Of a stretch of 64,000 nucleotides of DNA, positions 23,016 through 33,600 are shown in pieces. A program made the translations under genes and the position numbers. This stretch comes from Davidsoniella eucalypti (Eukaryota > Ascomycota > Sordariomycetes > Microascales > Ceratocystidaceae): NCBI GenBank assembly GCA_004009845.1, contig RMBW01000053.1, forward strand, positions 150,182-214,181. The letters run 5' to 3'. The notes below the pieces were generated by a model. The model did no database searches, had not been told where the DNA came from, and saw nothing but the letters and a program-made list of their open reading frames with translations. Position 1 is the first letter of the stretch. Every line of letters begins with the position of its first letter.

Positions 23016-24645
23016 TGCGACGAATTATTGACCCGGTGGATGGGATTGCGAATAGGTGAAATAATGGTGCAAAAAGATATTGTAATGGGTAAGAAAAGCC
23101 GGAGGTTCGTATTGTGCACAAGCAAAAACGAAGATGGTAATGAATATCGAAATGCAATAAAGGCCGCAAGCTCGCAATCGGCTTTTTGGATTTTCGGTCT
23201 TCAACAAGGACTAACTGACTATTGGTCCAGAATCTGGGTTTAATGTGATATGAACCTTTGAACCTGGTGCAACTTGAAACAAGAATATGCATGCACAAGC
23301 ATAGCTTAGTTTAGTTTGCTAGCTTTTTGGTTACTGAGCTAAGGAAGGCCCCCACACCTACATACAGATAGTAAACACAGTTGTAAACATTGGCTGTGCT
23401 TAGCTTTAAGCTACTGCTGTTTCGCTACAGGCGGTCTACTTACAGGCAAGGGCCAAGCAGGTGCGGTCGCTTGATGATGTTCGCTTGTCTATTGTCGCCT
23501 ACCACAGCTACATACATGTACCTACATACATACATATCTATACAGAGATATATACTAATTAGTTGCCTATCGTGTTAGCGACGGACTCCAATCCCACTAC
23601 AACCGCATAGCAGCCAAGTAGGAACTACTTTGTATATTTTTATGGCCATCTACATGTTGCGTGGAAGCCCGTATTTACCTGTATTCTGCATCTAGCATGT
23701 TTTGTTTGCCCCCTGCGCCTGTCAGTCAGTTCAATTGCTTTAAAATGAGTGACTTGTTGCTCAGTGTAGTCTACGCTGTAATTTGAAGTACATTTCAAGT
23801 GCCAATGCCGCAGCCCTTTGGCCACGGTGCCTTCTCATCCTTCTGGAGTGGAGCTAAGCCGGCCCCCTTTTGGTGGCTTCCATCATAGGAAGCAAAGAAG
23901 GACACTTCACTCAGTTTGACTTTGGCTTGCCGCCAATTTCAGAGGTTGCCGCAGTTTGTTAGCGTAGCGCAGGGAGCCGCCATTTTCTAGTTCCCAATGC
24001 TATAAACCACCACTACCACTAACTGTACCAATAACTGTACTAACTACACTACCAATGCTGCTGCTATACAGCACTTAATGAACTAATTAGTTGTATTCTA
24101 CCTTTAATGCAACTGCAAGCTCAGACCCTCAAGGCTCAAAAGAATCAAGGCTGGCCCAAAAATCTAAATAGGGCCGCAAACAAAATATCAACGACGAATC
24201 TCTTCCTCCTGAATTCTGAATGTGTTCGTGTCGTTTCCACTGCAGACCGTCAAGCTTGCAACCCACGATTTCTTTCTTCCCTTCTTTTTTCTTCCATTGC
24301 CCTTCCGCCATCATAAATCAGACATCCAGAAATCGTTCGCTGGATTCGGCCATCGACGCTGAGCCTCTATTCTGTGAATTGGCTTTTTTTTCTTCGTTTC
24401 TGTGTCTGTCGTCGTGCAGCCATAATTTAGCCGCTTTTTTTTCTTTCCTCTCTCCGTCCTTGCTACTGTTTGCTTACCTTTCACTTGTACCTATTTGTAC
24501 TTGTACCTACTTGCTTGCTTCTTCCTTTACGGTCTCATCTTCCATAACCCCCATCCGACGTCCTGCCCTCGACAAAGCCTCGACCGCTCCGGCTCCCCGT
24601 TCTCTAGCTTAGCTTCGCCCGCTGTCCCTCGCTCCCGGCTTCGTG
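23016..24645. other. Divergent promoter between YRA1 and the Anp1-like gene
   Basis: About 1.6 kb without a supported gene. The part from about 24,180 to 24,645 is strongly pyrimidine-rich, as in the 5' leaders of other genes here. Around 24,000-24,060 there are imperfect short repeats of ACTAAC/ACTGTAC. Confidence 0.5.
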
Positions 24646-25814
24646 ATGGCGCGTCCGATGGGTTCCGTCCGTCTTAGACGGACAAACCCAGCTTGTCTAG
24701 GCATCGGCATCTTCGCCTTTGTCTGCATACTGTTCTTCTTCTTCTCGGACTCCTCGTCCACCCCCAGCTCCGCCTCGCTGTCGCCGTCAATCCCCTACCG
24801 AAAAGCCACAAGCGTTGGCTCCAAGCCCCCTCCAGTTGTTCGCTACAACATGAACACCGTTACCACTACCAGCGATCCCGTCGGCAAGCGCGAATCGATT
24901 CTGATCCTCACTCCCATGTCGCGCTTCTACCAGGAGTACTGGAACAACATCCTCAAGCTGCAGTACCCCCACGATCTCATCACTCTAGGCTTCATCCTTC
25001 CCAAGACCAAGGAGGGTAACCAGGCTACTACCGCTCTGCAGGCCCAGGTCAACAAACACCAGAAGTCTGCCGCCCCCAAAGACCGCTTCCACGGCGTTGT
25101 CATCCTGCGTCAGGACTTCGAGCCTGCCATTGCTTCTCAGGACGAGAGTGTGCGCCACAAGAAGGAGTACCAGAAGGCCCGTCGTGCCTCTATGGCCATG
25201 GCCCGCAATTCTCTCCTCTTCAGCACCCTAGACGCCTCCATCTCATGGGTTCTCTGGCTAGATGCTGACATTATCGAGACCCCGCACACCATCATCCAGG
25301 ATATGGCTCTCCATGACAAGCCAGTCATTGCTGCCAACACCTTCCAGCGCTTCATGGATACCGAAAAGAACCAGATGAGCGAACGTCCGTACGACTTCAA
25401 CAACTGGCAGGATAGCGACGCTGCTCTGAAGCTGGGAGCTGCTATGGGCAAGGACGATATCCTGCTCGAGGGCTATCACGACATGGCCACTTACCGTGCT
25501 CTGATGGCCTTCATGGGCACTCCCGACGGTGATGTTCACTACGAGGTTACTCTGGACGGTGTGGGTGGTTCTGCGCTACTTGTTCAGGCCGAGGTCCACC
25601 GTGACGGTGCCATGTTCCCTCCCTTTGCTTTCTACCATCTTATCGAGACTGAAGGTTTCGCCAAGATGGTCCGCCGGTTAGGAAAGCAGCCATACGGCCT
25701 ACCGAACTATAAGGTACACAACCAACAGCCATACAAATCCATACAAATCACGTCTTCCATCTCAACATTCACTAACAAGCAATTCTCCTACAGGTGTACC
25801 ACTACAATGAGTAA
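24646..25814 (+). CDS. ANP1: Anp1-family mannan polymerase II subunit (Golgi alpha-1,6-mannosyltransferase)
   Basis: Exons 24,646-25,713 and 25,794-25,814 give 362 residues. The second exon codes only VYHYNE and the stop, restoring the family ending NYKVYHYNE. This is a type II Golgi membrane protein: a basic N-terminus, one hydrophobic anchor (about residues 16-34, GIGIFAFVCILFFFF), a Ser/Pro stem, then the GT62 catalytic domain. ESILILTPMSRFYQEYWNNI opens the domain, and VLWLDADIIETP carries the DxD metal-binding motif. With Van1 and Mnn9-type partners it extends the N-glycan mannan backbone. Start at 24,646; an upstream GTG is not used. The 80-nt intron has a CACTAAC branch site. Confidence 0.95.
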
Positions 25815-27109
25815 TGTCGTAGCATATACGATCTACCTTTTTAACTTCTTTCAATGCAAAATATCACACACCTATCGATACCGCACGTCGTTATGCATTC
25901 AGCTGTCTTATGCTTTGGTGCCAGCTGTTGTAATAACCCTTTATCATTGGCAATTCTAGACTCCTAAAGTGGTTGTTGGTTCATACACGTATGTCATCTC
26001 ATAATAGCTACACAAACGCCAACGACATGGTACCTCGATATCTCAACTTCATATCTCTTTTACTCCATCCACTACATGCATGCTGGAACAGGTATTGATC
26101 CTTTATACACATAATGTGTCACAGCTCACGGAAAGTCGAGTCTCGCTTGATATCTGCTAAGAGAACTGTGGCAGTTCCCCCTTCTCTGGCTGGCGTTCTC
26201 TTTTTATATTTTGTTGCTCTTCATTCTGGTTGTCTTTTTTTTCTCCCACCTTTTTTTATCTTGTTGTTTCTTGATATCTTCTATTTCTTTATCCTCATAG
26301 GGCGGTTTTGGTTTAGATGATATGTGTAAAGTACATGCTGTAGCCAGGACATTGGGCGTTATATATTTATGGCATTCTTCTTTGTGTATCTGTGTCTTTT
26401 TTACACCTCTTTTTTTTCCTTAATTTTCTGATCTATAGATGCCACGAGACTTGGATGTATTACACGATGATTACTTCCTAGACTTCCCAGGCCCCAAAAA
26501 CATCATCTAGTGAAGTTGATCTTTTTGATTTGAACATACATACGCGCATACACATATACACACAAAGTATAATCCGTAGAGGCGAATGTCCCCAATCAGG
26601 CACTACTATTGGTTGTCAACAATTGTGTAGAAAATATTGTATTAGAAAAGGCAATTCATATATTGAGAACATTAGCATGGCTTAGATGAATCCCGAATCA
26701 GACTTGAAGAGACTTGAGGGTATGTACAGCTCGAGTTCGTGTTATGTAGATAATGAAATATGGTGACTATGTGCTTGATGAAGTAGTGAAGATCGAGGAT
26801 ATCTTGGCATATGAGTTGGGAAATAGAAGATTCAGGCGTGTATCGGCTTGGGATATCACAGACCAAGGATGTGGTCGGTATATGGCCTGGCTGAAGAAGA
26901 TACAATGAAACCGATAAAGTCTTGCACAGTCGTAGCCTTTATAGCAGGATACAAATATCAAAAATGTAGAAAGCCGTATGTAGTGAATATGCAAGCTTGG
27001 CCCCATCACGACATATCATATTCTTCGAGTCAGATACTGCGTATATGGACAAGCCAATATCAGCCCAAGGCCAGGCCACCTTGGTAAGTACTTGTTCCTT
27101 TACCGCCAT
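25815..27109. other. Convergent 3' intergenic region
   Basis: About 1.3 kb of T-rich non-coding sequence between the Anp1-like and Pex4-like genes. Short open frames only. Confidence 0.5.
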
Positions 27110-27705
27110 TCAAGGGCCGTCATAGTACCCGTTTTCCTGACGACACCACAGTTGCACCAAGCACTCGGCAGCAACTTCATCGCCATCACGAATCAAAGCT
27201 GCCACGTCTACATTCAACGGGCTATCCGTTCCGGGCATAGACAAGAGCATGCGGATGGCGTTGATGACCTGAGCGATATTGTAGCCCGGCGTCCAAGCAT
27301 CCTTGAGCAAGTCAAAGCAGATCTCGCCGGTGGCCACGGCGACGTTGGCGTGGATTATCTGTGTTACGAAGGTAACTTTGGGGGGCTGGAGGGGATATTG
27401 AAGTGGGATATCAATGTCTAGAAGCCAGCGACCCTCTGTTGTAGTTTGAGTATTGTCAGGTTAGCGAGTATGTCCAACGTAAGGAGGAGGATATAGGGGG
27501 CTCTGGTGTGTCCGTTGGGATGCTTCTCACCATCGTAGCCATGGCCTACGCCGCGGCCATTCATCACAGCTTGCCACTTGAGGATGTTGTCATCGTCAAT
27601 TGGACCCAGACGCTCGATTCCATCCTCAAGTAGATTTGCAGACTGGATATCTTCCAGTTCTCGCATCAACCGCATGGTCGCCTTTGCTATGCCTCGTCCA
27701 GCCAT
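27110..27705 (-). CDS. PEX4: Ubiquitin-conjugating enzyme E2, probable peroxisomal Pex4
   Basis: Exons 27,705-27,531 and 27,435-27,110 (minus) give 166 residues. The E2 core is visible: DIDIPLQYPLQPPKVTFVT, then the active-site segment TGEICFDLLKDAWTPGY with catalytic Cys98. The ending DSPLNVDVAALIRDGDEVAA is characteristic of Pex4, which monoubiquitinates the import receptor Pex5 at the peroxisome with its anchor Pex22. The usual HPN triad before the Cys reads His-Ala-Asn (87-89); the Asn that stabilises the intermediate is kept, but the Pro is replaced. Other class I E2s remain possible, but the C-terminal signature favours Pex4. Confidence 0.88.
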
Positions 27706-28143
27706 CGTTAATTCGATATGTGGGTGAATTATACAATTCCAACTAAATGTTTTCGCCTGTTATATACACGGTCACTTATATACGACCAAGCAATATTCAA
27801 CTCCAAATTTGTACTTTGACTTGGTCAATTCTGTGAATTTGGAAGTGTACGTGTACTTTCTTTTGCTGTGTTGTTTGAATATTCAGATTATAACGGAAAT
27901 AATTCATGTACAAATTAGATAAAAGCAGGTCCCAAAACGCAGAAATGGAACAAAAGATAGACGACGATGATTGAGATTCTGAGAAGACATAAAAAAGAAA
28001 CCGAGGTTAAGAAGCTCTTAGAAACGCACGCTCAAAGCTTCTTCATAGGCGCGTTTTTTTTATTGGCCAAGCTTCGGATTTCTATTGCAGCCGAAGCAAC
28101 AATCTGCGCCTCACCAAAATTCCACCCTGGCATATGATATCAT
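27706..28143. other. Promoter side of PEX4, no gene
   Basis: AT-rich sequence between the Pex4 start and the second transposon-like element. No gene seen. Confidence 0.45.
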
Positions 28144-28823
28144 AAAAACAAGGGAATTTGTACATATCTGTACTTCAGCACAATAACAGGCGGTCTACAG
28201 AAAGGCCCTACAAAATATTAAGTACTCCTCACCTAGTCTTCAAAGGCTGCCTGCCAGCTGGCAAAGTGCCATACAAGGACATCATCTTCAATCAAGATAT
28301 CACGATCTTTAATTTTTTTTCTTTTTTTTTAAAATACAGAATACAATATCCATTATATTCCTCATCAATCATATGTATTACGCTGCTCTCTGGCTGAGTC
28401 TAAGGTTGATATCTTCAACATAGATGATAAGGCCATTGATCTGATTATGCAGGCAGCCAATGCTCTGGCTTTAGCAGCGGAAGACTACTGTCTATGTTCT
28501 GGTTTTGTCTTTTGGGAGGTTTTAGTTCCATTTTTACAGTCTTTTCTGTGGGCGTCAAATACATTCTGGGAGCTTTTGGTATACACGTATGTTTTTATAG
28601 GCAACAGGAGCTTTAGCACTGCAAAATTATATTTTCAGCTTAAAATTCACTAATATGTATGTACATCTATATGTATTCATACATCTTGATAGCTCCATAA
28701 GTACGTTGCCAGCTGACAGCTTTTGAGGACTGAGTGAGGAGTACTTAGTCTTTTGTGGGGCTAAGTATCTATTTGTAGACTCCCCCCTGCTATCTGTGCT
28801 GAAGTACAAAGTCCCAAAAACAA
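28144..28823. mobile_element. Non-autonomous DNA transposon (hAT-sized TSD), copy 2
   Basis: The body is 28,152-28,815 (664 bp), bounded by a perfect 8-bp duplication AAAAACAA at 28,144-28,151 and 28,816-28,823. The right end, read inward, is GGGACTTTGTACTTCAGCAC. The left end is GGGAATTTGTAC, then 10 extra bases, then TTCAGCAC. Interior blocks match copy 1 (847-1227) in the same order and orientation, but this copy retains about 280 bp that copy 1 lacks. A 28,399-28,650 plus-strand frame reads VDIFNIDDKAIDLIMQAAN and onward; it may be a transposase or captured-gene remnant, or chance. No complete transposase is present. Confidence 0.82.
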
Positions 28824-29118
28824 ATCGGTTTTTGTTTATACATCATGTACAGTAGCTGCAACCTTTAAAGTTATGATTCTTCTTCGCAACGATACGAAAC
28901 CAGAGTTGTGGTGTTTTTGCTTCTTCACTGTCCACCTAGCTGGTTGGTAAAGACACAAAGGAAAAAACCGGAGTGCGAGGAAGGTACTCAAGGAGACAAC
29001 TATCGCGAGATAGAAGAGCCGGAAATGTCGGGCAATTGGAACCTTTAAAGTGTTGTCTTCCGAGTGTGAATCACGTGGACAGCGGCTCACGATCTGTCAC
29101 TTAAAGTCAAGCCATTTT

Positions 29119-29157
29119 GTAGGGTTATGTGGTTAGGGTTGTGATTAGGGTTGTGCG
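29119..29157 (+). repeat. Degenerate telomere-like TTAGGG cluster
   Basis: Three TAGGGTT units occur within 39 bp: GTAGGGTTATG, then GGTTAGGGTTGTG, then ATTAGGGTTGTG. TTAGGG is the usual telomere repeat of filamentous ascomycetes. The tract is short and interrupted, so it could be a binding site for a telobox factor or a scar of break repair. Confidence 0.5.
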
Positions 29158-30210
29158 AAGCAATTATCTTACACCACGTTCTCAAGGATGACACTTGGTG
29201 ATAATATGATCCCTTAATGGATTGCGATACAAGATTGAATGTCTTGAATGTATTCCTAACCGCCTATATATCTTCTCCAATTTGGAGATCATAGACATGC
29301 ATGAAAAGCAATCATCGTCTCAAATTTTCTGAGCTGGGTGACTTGTCTTATATTGTTACACCTAAAAAGGACTGAGGAACCTCAGACATCAAACCGCCAC
29401 CGAATGCTAAACAGCTTTACAAAGGAGTAAAAAGGAAATATCGATACTCAAGCATTTTCTGCGAGTTGCATATGGGAATGTTATTGAGATAAATGGCGGT
29501 CAAGTTCCATAGGGGTGATCTCTTACTATTATGCGACAAAACAAGATAGAGCATTGTCTAGATAGGTCCCCTTTTTTTACACTTCAATTGGATTGCGCAA
29601 CTTTCAAGTCATCATCTGTTTGATAGTACATGTATCCTAAAGTAAATTGGGGAGCTATCAGCGTTTATAGCTTCTATAATGATGTTTCCAACTCACTCTA
29701 CTAATCGAAATCAAAGTGTCCTTTTGAAGTACACTACCCAGTGATCCGGTAGACAATGATCGATTATCCAGAGTATTGTGCCATGTCGTGGGTGTAATAA
29801 ACAGTGTGATGTTATTGGAAATTGTAAACAAAGACACACTCCGGCAAGCCACATACTACTATTATATTAGCGCCATAGCATCGCGGAATACGGATGACTA
29901 CATGTCCAGATATTGGCATGTGGAACTCCAGATAGTGTCAGGGAACTTGCATAGAGCCAAGACAAGTTTACCAGAGTTCGCCGACAATTCAATGGGACAT
30001 GCTGTGTCACGTATAGAGTACCGTTTCATCTCCATTTACCATTCACAACTTCTGGATTATGTACTTGATCTTGCCGTGTTGCCCTTTCTAAACAAGATAT
30101 CATGCGATGAGAGAAGGCACTTTCTACATGATTCATACTCTAGCCAAGGACAGACTCACAATAAAGTGATACAGGAAGTGACACATCATGAACTCCAAAG
30201 TCTCAGATCT

Positions 30211-30642
30211 AAGATATTCCTATATAAAGTTGAGTTTGGCCATCAAAGTACGCAACTTGAGCAAATGCCATCTGTAGCCACGAATTTCGCATACCGTACT
30301 CTCCCCCTCGATGATCCTCGCATTTATTCATGTCTTGGATCAATATCCGTGTAGCAACTCTCTGACACCCATGGTAGATAGTAACAAGAAATGAAGAAAG
30401 AGTGCTTGTGTGGCTGGTTTACTCACCCCGAATATGTCAAAAGACTTTGCCGTCCACGTCACACAGCAGGGCCCTACATTCAGCTGCCCAAGGGGGGAAA
30501 AGGGTGGGCAGGAGGAGGCAATAGTTGAACATAAGATCATGAAAGGATACTGAGTAGAGATGTTGTCCTGCAGAGAGTATGCCCCTTCAGGTCTAAATAA
30601 TGACATATGTGCCTCGCGTATCATATGCACAACATCCATCAT
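30211..30642 (-). pseudogene. Possible relic of a fungal gene, transcription-factor-like
   Basis: Reading the minus strand from 30,642, a frame runs to 30,427 (AKSFDIFG at its end), followed by a plausible 65-nt GT-AG intron (gtgagt...cag, 30,426-30,362). The frame then stays open in phase (RVATRILIQDMN, later SWLQMAFAQVAYFDG) until a TAG at about 30,211. Together this is about 120 residues. The helix-rich pattern is reminiscent of the middle domain of fungal Zn-cluster/C2H2 regulators, but I see no DNA-binding motif, and flanking frames are full of stops. Recognition is weak. Confidence 0.25.
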
Positions 30643-33600
30643 AGCAGCCGGTAGCGACTCCAGAGATTCCCCGGGTGTCCAGTATACCAGCCATCGGGCT
30701 GAATAAAGGAATACGAAGATACTGTGTATATGCGTTTTTACTAGCTATTAAGATCAATTCGACATGCAAATCTTATTACGAACATCCCTTGAGATGAGTT
30801 TCTAAAGAGAGACTCACAAGAAGACTATGTATGTTCCGACATCCGCGAGATGACATATCTAGGGGACTTCTCTGAAATTACAGCTAAACCCCGACAGAAC
30901 CCGGGCTTGCCCATGATTTACTCCTCGTTATTCTAAGCTCAGGTCATGTGAGATGGCATACAGAAAAGACATGCATTATAACGTTGACTGTGACATCTTC
31001 ATCTCTATAGCTCCATAAGATTAATGAAATTAAAAAATATATATAAACGTTAACTGTGGAGCTTCCGGCTAGGGATGTTAGGATGTTCTTTTTTCTCTTA
31101 TTTCAAGTACAAGGACATACTCTAGCAGACTAGGACACTATGCGTATAGGCAAGGTTCCTGTTGATCTGTTACCTGGGACGACGAGAGATTCGAATGCGC
31201 AGCAAAGGCTGTATTCTAGAAGCTAAAGTGGTTTACGAAGTGTTCATTAGCTGACTTTGCAGTCTATATGTCTGTCCATGTTAGGTCTCTTCTCGGTCTT
31301 CACTACGGAAAATTGTGCCAAAGTTTGTCTAGGGAGAAAGCTAGGCCATGACATATCATATCCATTAAAGGAGGCCGAACAGAAATGCCGAGTGAGGCGA
31401 ACATCACAAATGGGTTCTGTGGATGCTATGTGACACAGGCATTCCCGAAGTTCGGGAACGAACAATAATGACACGCGTTTACCCGATGACCTATGCAGTT
31501 GTTATTCCAGTACTTATATCCTTTTTTTTTTTTTTTTCATCCGTCAGGGTCCAATATCTGGTCTATTCACCCTTGAATATCCAGCTACGGGTTTCATAAC
31601 AAAGTCGGTGCCTACAACTATATGTATATCTATATGTAAGCTGCATACACATGTATAGCTTTATTAGTGAGACAGCACTAAACCCGCATTTGAACCAACG
31701 GGGGTGCCGGGGCTTTGCTAGCTCAAGTAATGACTGTGAACAGCTGAGGTCATTCTGATGTGCATACGAAACCCTGATTACATAGTATCGGAAACCAGGC
31801 TGAATCCAGGAATATTGCTATTGTGTACTGACTGTTACATTTCCATCGATATATGGGATGCTCATCATAAGCCGGCATCCAAGTAGCAAGGCATACTTTG
31901 AGTGATGTGATACTATATACGAGGGTGTTGATAGTAGGCCTCCTGGATGCGTCGGACATCCACAGGTTACGGCAATGTTTGTATATGCGGGTATACTAAC
32001 ATCTTTCGCTCCAAGAGAAACAAAGGAAGCTCGGGGATCAGAGGAACAGCAAGTATCTGACGAGCCAACGATGTTAGGTTTATTATGGCCCCTAAGAACG
32101 TGATATCATGGTCCAGGCCAGCCCTGAACCGGGTATTACCAAAATATCGGGGCAATCTCTAGACAGGCTTTAGTTTCTCTATAATAATATCCAACCGTGC
32201 CTTTTCGCTGGGTTAGATAATTGGCCAAGTAAATGAGATCTAAAAGTAGCACTGCTGATAGGTATATGAGCCTTGACTAATAGTCCATAGACACGATACC
32301 CTCGAGGGTTACAGAGACAGCTTGATAGTTTGTTCTATTTCGCACAATGATCGAAAAGGACACTGTGCTCTCTGACATCTCATATAGTTGGCTGGGTAAT
32401 GTTGATAGAGCAACTGTCCCAGTAAGAGGTTGGTATAAAAGAGAACGAAAACATCAAGATTCAATGGCTCTTTTGCAAGAGGTAGAACGGAGTGGGAAAA
32501 TACCCCTGGTGTCTTACATGAATAGGAACTTGTTCGTCCCTGCATAAAGTCCCTTTGATAACTCCCAATTAGCTGGTATATTGGGATATCAGGATGTGGA
32601 GAAAACCAGGGCCATCAGTGTGTAAATAGTTCTTTCGTACTTGGATATACTTTCTAGACATGCCCAAGATCAATATGTCCTGGTGAATTGTTTCCAAAGT
32701 CCACTGATCATCATTAGATTGCCTGTTAGTGAGGCAACCTCGTGAAGCATTGAGCAGTGTATAGAGACTATATGACCGTTGCCAATCACAGAACCCTAGA
32801 TACCAGTGGTACCATTGCAACATCTCTGTTATAAGCCAGTTAGACGTTGTCAATTGACTGGCGGTATCTATATGTATATCTGCATAGTTAGTGCCTCTGT
32901 TCATCTGGGTTACTGGGAAATGAATTACAAAGAGGAATCATGCATTGCCTGCACAAGGAACCAAAGAAGAAAGTAAACGACTAAGACGCTTTAGATGACG
33001 AATATGCCGTGTGTATTACGAGGCGAGCACGGGTCAGTAGAGGACAATACACAGTCTAGTTGGCACATTCTATTGGAGATCCATCGAGACCTTGGACAAC
33101 TGAAGACACAGCGTTTCTTCTCTTTTCTCGCAGGAATCGCAGCAATGCAGAGCAATGTCTGGATGTCGCTGCAAAAGCTGAGGTGTGGGTGGGTTTTGGG
33201 TGAAAAGTCGCTCCTCGATATTGCCAGTTGCCTCCGCTAATGAAAGCTGGGTGGCCTGATTGGCCTGTTGATGGTGCTTCTTCTTCTTCTTTTGTATTTG
33301 TCTCTTTTGTGTCTACTAAGCAACAACACCAAGATTGATCAAGCAGCGGCTTGACAACCCCGAAACAGCGTTATTGGGGCTGGAATCTGTCTCCAAACAA
33401 TTCGTCGATAGAAATATTGGATTTCTGAAGCTCAGCCCCAACTGGCTATCTCATACCAAATTGCGATAAACGTAAGCAACTGAGCAGCACAGCCAGTATG
33501 CAATATAGTTCGGGTGGGTTTTTTATTCTTTTTATTTTTTTAGTGAAAGCTTCTAGGGCTCCACTCTCTGAAATAACAAAACGAACAACAGTGCCCCTGG

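Noticed and set aside
23428..23440. ACAGGCGGTCTAC shared with transposon copy 2 (28,186)
   Set aside because: A 13-base match is expected by chance many times in 64 kb; flanks do not align.
29776..30354. 192-codon plus-strand open frame
   Set aside because: Unrecognisable composition; overlaps the minus-strand relic; no upstream or downstream exons found.
31675..31740. Possible tRNA remnant (GGTTCAAATGC with a CCCG/CGGG stem, minus strand)
   Set aside because: The loop is 10 nt rather than 7, and no cloverleaf forms.
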